Positions 7,359-15,173 of a stretch of 33,900 bases of DNA are shown piece by piece. The notes below the pieces were generated by a model that saw only the letters and a list, made by a program, of their open reading frames with translations, did no database searches and had not been told where the DNA came from. The stretch comes from Candidatus Nealsoniibacteriota bacterium. GTDB taxonomy: Bacteria > Patescibacteriota > Minisyncoccia > Minisyncoccales > PWPS01. The position numbers and the translations under genes are program-made. The DNA lies in contig PWGJ01000004.1 in assembly GCA_003554445.1 (NCBI GenBank), positions 1 through 33,900 on the forward strand. Direction: 5' to 3'. The first letter of the stretch is position 1. The number at the start of each line of letters is the position of its first letter.

Positions 7359-8492
7359 TTACTGCATTAAAAATTCTTTAATATAGGCGGCTAAAATCCT
7401 TCCCGCCTCGGGCTTCGAGAAATTTTCGGTACTATCCTTCATTTTCTCAATATCCGATGTAGAAGAAAACAGAGCCCTTATTCTTTCTAGAAAGAAATGG
7501 GGGGTCAAATTTTCTTCTTCCATAACCATTGCGGCTCCTGTTCGAGCTATTCGATAAGCATTCTCCGCTTGATGATTCTGCGCTGCTTCGGGTAATGGTA
7601 TTAATATACTCGGCTTTTCATTTGCTACGATTTCAAATATTGACCCGGCACCGGCTCTGGAGATTATCAAAGTTGCAGCACTGTAGGCATCCTTCAATTG
7701 ATTTTCATCAAAAAAGGCATAAGGATGATAAAAATCTTTTAACCTCTCCGGTAGAAATGCATCCGTTTCCTCCCTTATTTTTTTGATATTATCTCTCCCA
7801 CACTGATGAATTATTTCAAAATCTTCCAAAAGCTGAGTTAATACCGCTAAAATAGTGTTATTTATTCTTTCCGATCCTTGAGATCCCCCCATTACTAATA
7901 ATACCGGCTTTTCATAAGTTAAATTAAATCTCCTTTTTGCTTCTTCCCTGTCTCCGTCCAAAACTTCTTGACGAATCGGATTACCGATGACAAACTTTTT
8001 TCCGATATTAATTCCCTCCGTATCTTGAAAAGAAACAAACACTTCCATAGCGAACTTGGAGACTATTTTATTTGCCAGCCCGGGAGCTGCATCAGATTCA
8101 TGAAGTATAATCGGTATCCTTAATATTGAAGCGGCTATTGCAACGGGAACGGATCCGTAACCACCTTTGGAAAAAACCAAATCGGGAGAAATAATAAAAA
8201 GATAAGCAATCGATTGAATAATTCCTACCGGAATTTTAATCATATCAATTATGTTCAAAGCTATCGATAACGGATCAACATATCGCCTTAACTTTCCCGC
8301 AAAGATATATTTTGTTTTTAATCCTTCCTGAGTAAAATTAAAATCGGGAATATTATCCTTCGGAGCCATGTAGTACATCTTTAATCTTTCATCCCCGGGG
8401 AATTCTTTTTTAAGGTTTCTGATTACGGCAACCAAAGGAAATACATGCCCCCCTGTTCCACCGCCCGTAAATATAATCTTTTTCTCTTTCAT
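7359..8492 (-). CDS. murG: MurG, lipid II-forming GlcNAc transferase
   Basis: A 377-residue GT28 glycosyltransferase that adds GlcNAc to lipid I on the inner face of the membrane. The N-terminal glycine-rich motif GGTGGHVFPLVAV, the segment FSKGGYGSVPVAIAA, and the UDP-GlcNAc-binding C-terminal motifs (VMGGSQGSERIN; IISRAGAGSIFEI followed by PLPEAAQNHQ) are all present. Hydrophobic patches in the N-domain fit membrane association. It lies between ftsW (7 bp upstream) and gltX, in the order murD-ftsW-murG known from dcw clusters. Confidence 0.96.
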   Translation of the reverse strand: MKEKKIIFTGGGTGGHVFPLVAVIRNLKKEFPGDERLKMYYMAPKDNIPDFNFTQEGLKTKYIFAGKLRRYVDPLSIALNIIDMIKIPVGIIQSIAYLFIISPDLVFSKGGYGSVPVAIAASILRIPIILHESDAAPGLANKIVSKFAMEVFVSFQDTEGINIGKKFVIGNPIRQEVLDGDREEAKRRFNLTYEKPVLLVMGGSQGSERINNTILAVLTQLLEDFEIIHQCGRDNIKKIREETDAFLPERLKDFYHPYAFFDENQLKDAYSAATLIISRAGAGSIFEIVANEKPSILIPLPEAAQNHQAENAYRIARTGAAMVMEEENLTPHFFLERIRALFSSTSDIEKMKDSTENFSKPEAGRILAAYIKEFLMQ

Positions 8493-8499
8493 TTTTTTA

Positions 8500-9615
8500 T
8501 TATGATTTAGATATATTAAGCAAAATACCGACAGCCGCCAATTCGGCTATAAAATGAGCCCTCCCATGACTTACAAAAGGAAGCGGAATTCCCGTCACCG
8601 GCAAAATTCCCACCATTGATCCTATATGGACAAATGCCTGGAAAAATATCCAAAAACTAATTCCGACAGCCATTAAACTGAAAAAACTATCTTTGTTTCT
8701 TTTTGCAATTTTAACACCTCGCCATGCGAATATCAAAAAAAGTAAAATTAGAAGTAAACTTCCAATAAACCCGGCCTCCTCCGCATAGGCAGCAAAAATG
8801 GAATCACTCATTGCAAAGGGAAGAAATCCGTATTTTTGGTGACCTACACCGAATCCCAAACCGAAAAGCCCTCCCGAGCCTATAGCCAGGAGAGCCTGCT
8901 GAGCTTGATAAGAGACTCCTTCCGGATCCGTTATCGAACCCAATAAATCCTTCACTCTTTCTAATCTGTAAGGAAAAAGAGCGATAAAAGACGCAAGCCC
9001 GGCAACTCCCCCTATAATCAGTAATAAAATATGACTAAGTGGTGTTCTGTAGGTGAAATACATCATAAAACCACTTGCCATTATAACTATTAATGTACTC
9101 AAATCCCTCTGCAATAAGATTAATCCACTTATTAAAACACAAACTGCACCGAAAGCTAATAATGTTTCCGAAAAAAGACGATTATCATCTTTTACCGTTC
9201 TGTTTGAAAGCCAGCTGGCCAAATATATTATAAAGGTTAATTTTAAAAATTCACTCGGTTGAAAAGATATTCCCCCGATTGAAAGCCATCTGGTAGCTCC
9301 TCTTATCGTTTGACCTAGTCCGGGAATAAAAACCATAGTCACCACTATGAGATTAATCACCAAAGCAACCGGAGCCCATTTTTTAATGTGTTCCAACTTA
9401 GCTTTATATAACAAAAATCCAATTAGAAGACCGGGAAGAACCCCCAACACGAACTGTCGAAATAAAAAATATCCTAAATTTAGTTCTTCAAAGCTTTCCG
9501 TAATTTCGGCCATCCTGGCCATTGAGACACTGGTAAAGATTATAAACCCCAAAAGAACGATCAAACAAGTCGTTACCAATAAAATTATATCCGGGTTTTC
9601 TCTATTGTTTACCAT
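8500..9615 (-). CDS. ftsW: FtsW/RodA family SEDS glycan polymerase
   Basis: A 371-residue multi-pass membrane protein with about ten hydrophobic segments. SEDS proteins polymerise lipid II into glycan strands together with a class B PBP. Recognisable blocks are GATRWLSIGGISFQPSEFLKL, the loop with GHQKYGFLPFAMSDSIFA (putative catalytic Asp271) and GILPVTGIPLPFVS. Two normally conserved stretches are altered: LQRDLST (168-174) where LQPDLGT is usual, and SHGRAH (349-354) where SYGGSS is usual. The gene overlaps murD by 14 bp and is followed by murG, which favours FtsW over RodA. No partner PBP is in the window. Confidence 0.93.
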   Translation of the reverse strand: MVNNRENPDIILLVTTCLIVLLGFIIFTSVSMARMAEITESFEELNLGYFLFRQFVLGVLPGLLIGFLLYKAKLEHIKKWAPVALVINLIVVTMVFIPGLGQTIRGATRWLSIGGISFQPSEFLKLTFIIYLASWLSNRTVKDDNRLFSETLLAFGAVCVLISGLILLQRDLSTLIVIMASGFMMYFTYRTPLSHILLLIIGGVAGLASFIALFPYRLERVKDLLGSITDPEGVSYQAQQALLAIGSGGLFGLGFGVGHQKYGFLPFAMSDSIFAAYAEEAGFIGSLLLILLFLIFAWRGVKIAKRNKDSFFSLMAVGISFWIFFQAFVHIGSMVGILPVTGIPLPFVSHGRAHFIAELAAVGILLNISKS

Positions 9616-10840
9616 ACTTTTTCACATATTTTTTGAATTGATCACCTCTATCCTTGTAGCTTGAAAACATATTGAAGCTGGAAGATGCAGGAGAAAGAAG
9701 GCAGCTTCCGGATGATATATTTTCATAAACATTTAACACAGCGTCATTCATACTGTCAGCATAGATTATTTTTGGTGGATTTTTTGTTATCTTCCTTAGT
9801 TTTTTCTCTACATACTTGCCGGTTTCAGGAAAGAGCACAAGCAGCTCAAGCCCACTCTCAGCAATTTCTTCAGCTAAAACGTCATAGTCTCCACCCTTGT
9901 CAACTCCCCCGGTTATTAAAGCCTTCAACGCTTTAGTGTTTTTAACCGCTTGTGCTGCCGCTTCCGGAATTGTGGCGGCCGAATCATTAAAAAACTTTAT
10001 CTCTCTAAACTCCCCTACCAATTCCATACGATGCGGCAAAAAGGAGCTTTTTTTAATCACCTTTCGAGCTTTTTTTTCGGAAACACCGAAGAGTTTTACA
10101 GTTTTTAAAATCGGCTCCAGATAAACTGCTGAGTTTTTTATTCTTCTCTCGGGATTGAAAGCTATCTTATCAGCTTTAGAGCTTTTAATCATCTCCAAAA
10201 TTATTGGATCTTTTTCGTTGTAGATCAATTTATCACCTGTTTTTTGAAATTTTAGAATGTTCTTTTTCGAATCTCTGTATCTCTTAAAGTTTTTATGTTG
10301 ATCCAAGTGATCTTTGAAAATATTAAGGATAAGAGCAATTCCGGGGCTTGTTTTAGTGGTTTGTAGTTGAAAGCTGGATAACTCATATATAAAAATTCCG
10401 CTCTTCTCTAAAAAATTCAATACCGGCTCCCCTATGTTTCCCAGAAGATACACATCTTTACGCTCTTTTTTTAATATATTATGTATTAAAAGAGATGTTG
10501 TACTCTTCCCTTTAGTCCCCGTAACTCCTATAACGCTGTCTCTTTTCTCTTTTAAAAAAATATCGGTCTGGCTGGTAATTACTCTATTATCTGAAAATTT
10601 TTCAATTAAAGAGAAAGGAATCCCCGGAGACTTGATTATAACCTCATAATCCTTAATTGAATCCAAATATCCTTCACCAAAATAAGTTTCTACATTTTTT
10701 TGAGCCACCTCTTTTTTCTTTCTGTCCGCAATCCCTATTTTTTTATTCGGGAATCTTCTTTTAAAAAACTCAAGGGTGTCCCTCCCTTCTCTCCCGAAAC
10801 CGAGTATCAGTATCTTCTTTTCTTTAAGCTGATCAATCAT
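9602..10840 (-). CDS. murD: UDP-N-acetylmuramoyl-L-alanine--D-glutamate ligase
   Basis: A 412-residue Mur ligase that adds D-Glu to UDP-MurNAc-L-Ala in the cytoplasm. The N-terminal nucleotide-binding fold starts ILILGFGREGRDTL. The ATP loop is GVTGTKGKSTTSLL, and the middle domain carries YELSSFQLQTT and ILNIFKDHLDQH. The C-terminal domain includes FNDSAATIPEAA and ends SPASSSFNMFSSYKDRGDQF, the MurD-specific tail. It is 3 bp downstream of mraY and overlaps ftsW by 14 bp, so it is part of the wall operon. Confidence 0.96.
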   Translation of the reverse strand: MIDQLKEKKILILGFGREGRDTLEFFKRRFPNKKIGIADRKKKEVAQKNVETYFGEGYLDSIKDYEVIIKSPGIPFSLIEKFSDNRVITSQTDIFLKEKRDSVIGVTGTKGKSTTSLLIHNILKKERKDVYLLGNIGEPVLNFLEKSGIFIYELSSFQLQTTKTSPGIALILNIFKDHLDQHKNFKRYRDSKKNILKFQKTGDKLIYNEKDPIILEMIKSSKADKIAFNPERRIKNSAVYLEPILKTVKLFGVSEKKARKVIKKSSFLPHRMELVGEFREIKFFNDSAATIPEAAAQAVKNTKALKALITGGVDKGGDYDVLAEEIAESGLELLVLFPETGKYVEKKLRKITKNPPKIIYADSMNDAVLNVYENISSGSCLLSPASSSFNMFSSYKDRGDQFKKYVKKYGKQ

Positions 10841-10843
10841 AAT

Positions 10844-11944
10844 TTAACCCATTAATCTTATAACTACTCCTATTATTGCTGCAAAAACACCTATAATCCA
10901 AAAACGCATGGTTACTTTATAAGAAGGCCAACCCTTTCCTTCGAAATGGTGGTGTATGGGTGCGGCAATAAAGATTTTTTTCTTTAAGAATTTTTTGGAT
11001 AAAAGTTGTAAGATTACAGATCCGGATTCAATAACCAAAAGTATCGCTATTATCGGTAAAACGATAACCGAATCGGTTAAAAATGCAATAACGGTCAATG
11101 TCGTAGTAAGTCCCAATATTCCGGTTTCCCCCATGTAAAATCGTGCCGGAGGAATATTAAACCATAAAAAGGCCAGCATACTCCCTACTAAAACCAAACA
11201 AAACGCAGCTAAATTAATCATCCCCGACTCAATCGCAATAATTGTGAAGGCAGTAAATATGGCCGCAAAAGCTCCTCCCGATAGACCATCGAGGCCATCT
11301 ATAACACTACCGCTGTATGTAGCCAGCATAACAATTATAAAAAACGGTATGAATAAAATTCCCAAATAAAATTGTCCCACTCCGGGAATAAATATACTAT
11401 CTTGGCCGAGACGAAAATAAAACCACCAGCTTCCAATTATTCCAATTAGAGACACTAAAAAAATTCTATATTTAAGAGATAGACCACCTCCGATATATCT
11501 TTTCATCTTGCGAAACATAAATTTAAGAAATCCATTCTCCGGCTTTTCTATAATCTGCAAAATATCATCCGTAAGTCCGATTATTGACGCTGCAACCAAT
11601 GTGAATAAAGGGAGCCATGTCTGATTTCGACTTAAAAAATTAAGTTTTTCAATCCAGAAGTTATCCGACAAAAAAGTAAGTCCGTAAAAAAAGAATATTA
11701 AAATCAATGGAGGTATCCAAACCAAAAGACCGCCCAGTCTGGGCACACTCGTCTCTTTTTCAGAGTGATGTTTTTTAAAAACTTTCAGCTCTTTCCCGTC
11801 TATCCCTTTTTCTCTAACCTTATTCTTCCAGAGTTCATTTTTATACATGAAATGAGTTAAGGCGGGCGTGACGAGAAAAGTAAAAACAAATGAAATAACC
11901 CCCAAAACAAAAACCTTTGTAATATTTACTACTGCCGGATCCAT
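10844..11944 (-). CDS. mraY: Phospho-N-acetylmuramoyl-pentapeptide-transferase
   Basis: A 366-residue integral membrane enzyme that makes lipid I from UDP-MurNAc-pentapeptide and undecaprenyl phosphate. About ten hydrophobic segments are visible. The Asp pair is Asp126-Asp127 (GLTDDIL), the second motif is VIDGLDGLSGG (Asp216, Asp219), and the histidine triad is His331-333 (APIHHHFEGKGWP). Two positions differ from the textbook enzyme: Ser213 stands where the Asn of NxxDGxDG is expected, and MGETG (Glu273) replaces MGDTG. The MGETG form may be common in CPR, but I cannot check. It sits between the carboxypeptidase gene and murD. Confidence 0.95.
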   Translation of the reverse strand: MDPAVVNITKVFVLGVISFVFTFLVTPALTHFMYKNELWKNKVREKGIDGKELKVFKKHHSEKETSVPRLGGLLVWIPPLILIFFFYGLTFLSDNFWIEKLNFLSRNQTWLPLFTLVAASIIGLTDDILQIIEKPENGFLKFMFRKMKRYIGGGLSLKYRIFLVSLIGIIGSWWFYFRLGQDSIFIPGVGQFYLGILFIPFFIIVMLATYSGSVIDGLDGLSGGAFAAIFTAFTIIAIESGMINLAAFCLVLVGSMLAFLWFNIPPARFYMGETGILGLTTTLTVIAFLTDSVIVLPIIAILLVIESGSVILQLLSKKFLKKKIFIAAPIHHHFEGKGWPSYKVTMRFWIIGVFAAIIGVVIRLMG

Positions 11945-11956
11945 AAATTATATTTT

Positions 11957-12952
11957 TTATATTTCATAAGCTTGATAAACCCAATCGATAAGCGCTTCCA
12001 TCTCTTCGAATCTTTCATTTCTTCCATCGGCACCCAAAATAATATTTACCACATAACCGTCATCAGTTTCCAGAACCATCACCAAACATCCCATCGCTCG
12101 ATAAGTAAAACCGGTCTTTCCCCCTATAATGTCTTCGTACCAATCCGGCTTTTCAGAAAAATAAGTTCCATCCAAGAATTTGTTAGTGGTATCGACTTGA
12201 TAATACAAATCGGATCGATGAGAAGAAATTCGGTAATTCGGCTTTTGCATAATTTTCCAAAATTCCGGTATCTCCAAAAGCTCCTCAATTAATTTCGCTG
12301 TGTCTCTTGCGGTAGATAAATTAACTCCGCGCACGGTGTCAAGCCCACTGGGATTATGATAAACAGTTCTATTCATTCCCAAATAATCAGCTTTTTCATT
12401 CATGAGTGAAATGAAATCATCAAAGTCAAGATCATCTGGTGCGGTTGCTGCCGCATACGCTCCACTATTATTCGATTCCAGTAATAACGGATAAAGAACT
12501 TCGCCGTAAGTGGTGTCCGTAAATACACGTAAATCATTCAAATGCTCATTAGTAAAAAATTCCGAATCGGGAATACCGATCGACTCATCAAGATCATAGT
12601 TTTCATAAACTACCAAAGCAGTCATCAATTTAGTTATACTTGCAACCGGAAGTCGTTTATTTCTATTTCTGCTGAAGAGTACCTGTTTTTCACCATCACT
12701 AAAATAGACTGAATAAGCAGCTTCCGCCTCAATTTCAGGAATTTCAACCCCTCTGTTTCTTGATAATATTAAATTTTCATCAATACCGATTGATGAATTA
12801 TTGTCTTTATCTGGATCTCTCTCACGAATTATGGGGTCTTCATTCTTTTCCGGGTTTTCTGAACTAGCAACATAGTAACCACTAGCAAAAACCAAAACCA
12901 AAACCGAAATAAAAATTATTGCTTTTTTACTCTTCATCATCTTCCAAAACAT
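11957..12952 (-). CDS. dacA: D-alanyl-D-alanine carboxypeptidase (S11 family PBP)
   Basis: A 331-residue low-molecular-weight penicillin-binding protein that removes the terminal D-Ala from wall peptides outside the membrane. Residues 10-28 form a signal anchor. The three active-site motifs are present: SITK (Ser105, Lys108), SNN (160-162) and KTG (279-281). The usual C-terminal beta domain and amphipathic anchor of DacA are absent, so anchoring must be N-terminal. The ATG at 12952 overlaps the aspS end by 26 bp. In-frame ATGs at 12940 and 12937 are alternatives, and no strong ribosome-binding site decides between them. mraY follows after 12 bp. Confidence 0.93.
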   Translation of the reverse strand: MFWKMMKSKKAIIFISVLVLVFASGYYVASSENPEKNEDPIIRERDPDKDNNSSIGIDENLILSRNRGVEIPEIEAEAAYSVYFSDGEKQVLFSRNRNKRLPVASITKLMTALVVYENYDLDESIGIPDSEFFTNEHLNDLRVFTDTTYGEVLYPLLLESNNSGAYAAATAPDDLDFDDFISLMNEKADYLGMNRTVYHNPSGLDTVRGVNLSTARDTAKLIEELLEIPEFWKIMQKPNYRISSHRSDLYYQVDTTNKFLDGTYFSEKPDWYEDIIGGKTGFTYRAMGCLVMVLETDDGYVVNIILGADGRNERFEEMEALIDWVYQAYEI

Positions 12953-14303
12953 TGATATGTAATTCTTTTAACTGATCTTTTTCTATATTTTTGGATGGAG
13001 TACCCATCATAAGACCTCTTCCGTCACCCGTTTTCGGGAATGCCATCACCTCTCTTATATTCTCCTCATCCAGTAAAACCATTAAAAATCTTTCAAATCC
13101 GAAAGCTATTCCTCCGTGAGGTGGAACTCCGTATTTGAAAGCGTCCAGCAGATGTCCGAATTTTGCCCTTATCTCCTCTTTTTCATGTCCCAGAACTTCA
13201 AAAACAGCTTCCAATATATCCGGGTCATGTGATCTTATACTCCCCCCACCTATCTCCTCACCATTCAAAACCAAATCATACTGAAATGCTGAGATTTTTT
13301 CAGGATTCTTCTTTATTTCATCAATTGATGCATCCGGCTTTGTGAAAGGATGGTGTTCAGCTCTAAAGCCTTTCTCAAATTTTTCAAACATCGGGAAATC
13401 AACCACAAAAGCGAAGGCTAATTCATCTTCATTATCTCTCAAGTCAGGGCGATCACTACCCCATTTTTTCATAGCCTTTTCATGGCTGATTCTCGGAAAC
13501 GGTTTTTCTTTTATTTTTTTATCCGGGAAAACCTCTTCAACAACTTTTATGAACATCTCCTCGACCAGATCCAAAACATCTTCACGTTCAACAAAGGACA
13601 TCTCCATATCAAGTTGGGTAAATTCGGCCTGCCGATCCGCTCTTATATCTTCATCCCTGAAGCAGCGAGCAAATTGAAAATATCTCTCCACTCCTCCCAC
13701 CATTAATAATTGTTTGTATTGCTGTGGGCTTTGAGGTAATGCGTAAAAAGCACCCGGTTGTTTTCTTGAGGGAACTAAAAAGTCTCTGGCTCCCTCCGGA
13801 GTTGATTTGGTAAGATTTGGAGTTTCAACCTCGATAAATCCTTTTTTAGTTAAAAATTTACGAAAAAAATGAGCGGCCTCATGTCTTTTTCTTAAATTTC
13901 TCTGCATTCTTCTTCTGCGTATATCAATGTAACGATACTTCATTCTCACCTCTTCATTGATCTCCTTCCCATCTCCGGCAACATGAAGTGGAGGTGTCTC
14001 CGCTTGATTTAAGATTTTTATAGCTTCCGCTTTCATCTCTACCTTTCCGGTAACTATTTCTTGATTTATCATATTTTCAGGCCTTTCTTTTACTTCACCA
14101 ACAACTTCAACTACCCACTCCCCTCTTAAATCTTCCGCATTATTGATCTCTTTAGGATTGACAACAATTTGCAAAACACCGGATCTATCTCTTAAATCCA
14201 AAAATAATATTTTGCCGTGAGCTCTTATTGAATCAACCCACCCACAAACCGAAACTTTCTCACCTACCTTTTTTACCGTATCTTCATTTAATATTCTTTT
14301 CAT
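12927..14303 (-). CDS. aspS: Aspartyl-tRNA synthetase, bacterial type without GAD domain
   Basis: A 458-residue class II synthetase. The N-terminal OB fold (about 15-105) and the catalytic blocks TPEGARDFLVPSR, ALPQSPQQYKQLLM and FRDEDIRADRQAEFTQLDMEMSF are typical of bacterial AspRS, as is the motif 3 region IAFGFERFLMVLL. Bacterial enzymes normally carry a GAD insertion of roughly 120 residues after the SDRPDLR motif. Here SDRPDLRDNEDELAFA runs directly into VVDFPMFE and HHPFTKP, so the insertion is missing and the protein is about 130 residues shorter. Whether it charges only tRNA-Asp or also tRNA-Asn is not determinable. It starts 2 bp after the response regulator gene and overlaps dacA. 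Confidence 0.95.
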   Translation of the reverse strand: MKRILNEDTVKKVGEKVSVCGWVDSIRAHGKILFLDLRDRSGVLQIVVNPKEINNAEDLRGEWVVEVVGEVKERPENMINQEIVTGKVEMKAEAIKILNQAETPPLHVAGDGKEINEEVRMKYRYIDIRRRRMQRNLRKRHEAAHFFRKFLTKKGFIEVETPNLTKSTPEGARDFLVPSRKQPGAFYALPQSPQQYKQLLMVGGVERYFQFARCFRDEDIRADRQAEFTQLDMEMSFVEREDVLDLVEEMFIKVVEEVFPDKKIKEKPFPRISHEKAMKKWGSDRPDLRDNEDELAFAFVVDFPMFEKFEKGFRAEHHPFTKPDASIDEIKKNPEKISAFQYDLVLNGEEIGGGSIRSHDPDILEAVFEVLGHEKEEIRAKFGHLLDAFKYGVPPHGGIAFGFERFLMVLLDEENIREVMAFPKTGDGRGLMMGTPSKNIEKDQLKELHINVLEDDEE

Positions 14304-14305
14304 CT

Positions 14306-14677
14306 TTATTTTTTTAAATATTTAGTTGATTTTTCAAGTATTTCTTTTGGAGTATTTTCAGTTTTAATTAAATACTCTTTTGCATCAAGATTGAAGGCTT
14401 CTTTTTTTGATTCCTGATCATCATAATTTGAAAAAGCGACAACCGGAGTTTCCGCTATATCCGAATCGAGCTTTCTTAATTTGATTAAAAACGATATACC
14501 CGTTTCACCCGGAAGTAAAATATCCAATAAAATTAAATCCGGATTTTTGGTTTTAGTTTTTTCCAGAGCCTCATCAACTCCGTTGGCTAAAAAAACATCA
14601 AAGCCTTCTTGGCTGAAGGCTTCTTTATACATTTGCGCAAGAGTTTTTTCATCTTCAACTATAAGTACTTTTGACAT
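14306..14677 (-). CDS. Single-domain response regulator (CheY-like receiver)
   Basis: A 123-residue stand-alone receiver domain. The acidic pocket (Glu8, Asp9), phosphoacceptor Asp52 (LILLDILLP), Ser83 in the Thr/Ser position (VVAFSN) and Lys105 (YLIKT) are all present, so it should be phosphorylatable. There is no output domain and no histidine kinase in the window, so it must act by protein contact, or as a phosphate relay for a kinase elsewhere. It is the first gene after the operon promoter and sits 2 bp before aspS, upstream of the wall-synthesis genes. That tempts one to link it to wall control, but this is inference from position. Confidence 0.9.
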   Translation of the reverse strand: MSKVLIVEDEKTLAQMYKEAFSQEGFDVFLANGVDEALEKTKTKNPDLILLDILLPGETGISFLIKLRKLDSDIAETPVVAFSNYDDQESKKEAFNLDAKEYLIKTENTPKEILEKSTKYLKK

Positions 14678-14701
14678 GTTTAATAAATTTTATTTTGATT
14701 A

Positions 14702-14730
14702 ATTATACTAAAATTAACTAAAAATTACAA
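14702..14730 (-). promoter_or_regulatory. Promoter of the long wall operon
   Basis: On the minus strand, TTGTAA (14725-14730) and TATAAT (14702-14707) are separated by 17 bp. Transcription would start near 14695, giving a leader of about 18 nt before the response-regulator ATG. The -35 touches the T-run of the upstream terminator. Confidence 0.6.
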
Positions 14731-14737
14731 AAAAATA

Positions 14738-14758
14738 GAGCACCTATACAAGGTGCTC
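14738..14758 (-). terminator. Intrinsic terminator overlapping a stop codon
   Basis: A perfect 8-bp stem, GAGCACCT paired with AGGTGCTC around a 5-base loop, followed on the minus strand by TATTTTTTT. The TAG stop of the upstream gene (14744-14746) lies inside the hairpin, so the last codons of that gene form part of the terminator. Confidence 0.85.
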
Positions 14759-15121
14759 CTTTTTGATCGATTGTTCAGCGAGAAAAATAGATAGGTAAAC
14801 TGCTTCTTTCTGTAATTTTACCGGACCTCTGTCTATCTTTGTAGGTCTAACAACCCAAACTGCCGTGGGAAGATGTAAAGAAACCTTCCATTCTACTTCT
14901 GCAAATCTATTATACCTTTCAAGATAAGGGGTCAACTTTTCCACATCCTCTGAGCAGATATAAATCCAAGGAAAATTATATCTCGATTCATCCATATGTC
15001 CTTGACAACTGGATCTGGTCCTTACTCCCAAAAAATTTAAAGTAAATACCAGACAACTTATGCCTCTATCCAGACCGATCACCTCACGACATCCGAAATT
15101 AAAAAGATGGCATCTATCCAT
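14744..15121 (-). CDS. Uncharacterised protein with TxxSCQGH motif
   Basis: A 125-residue soluble-looking protein that I cannot name. Its most striking feature is GVRTRSSCQGHMDESRYNFPWIYI: Thr35, Ser38, Cys39, Gly41 and His42, followed by a beta-strand ending PWIYI. Cys4, Cys11, Cys23, Cys39 and Cys56 make it cysteine-rich for this window. Similar T-x-x-SC-x-GH motifs occur in small uncharacterised bacterial and phage proteins as I remember them, but no function is assigned. It has a strong ribosome-binding site (AAGGAGGGGAGG), a possible own promoter and its own terminator, so it looks like a single-gene transcript between tig and the wall operon. Confidence 0.7.
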   Translation of the reverse strand: MDRCHLFNFGCREVIGLDRGISCLVFTLNFLGVRTRSSCQGHMDESRYNFPWIYICSEDVEKLTPYLERYNRFAEVEWKVSLHLPTAVWVVRPTKIDRGPVKLQKEAVYLSIFLAEQSIKKEHLV

Positions 15122-15144
15122 TAGCCTCCCCTCCTTATAACATT

Positions 15145-15172
15145 AATGTAGCACAATAATAGAAGTAATCAA
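15145..15172 (-). promoter_or_regulatory. Possible promoter of the SCQGH-motif gene
   Basis: TTGATT (15167-15172) and TACATT (15145-15150) lie 16 bp apart on the minus strand. A purine-rich AAGGAGGGGAGG (15125-15136) follows just before the ATG. The -10 is a weak match. Confidence 0.45.
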
Positions 15173-15173
15173 G

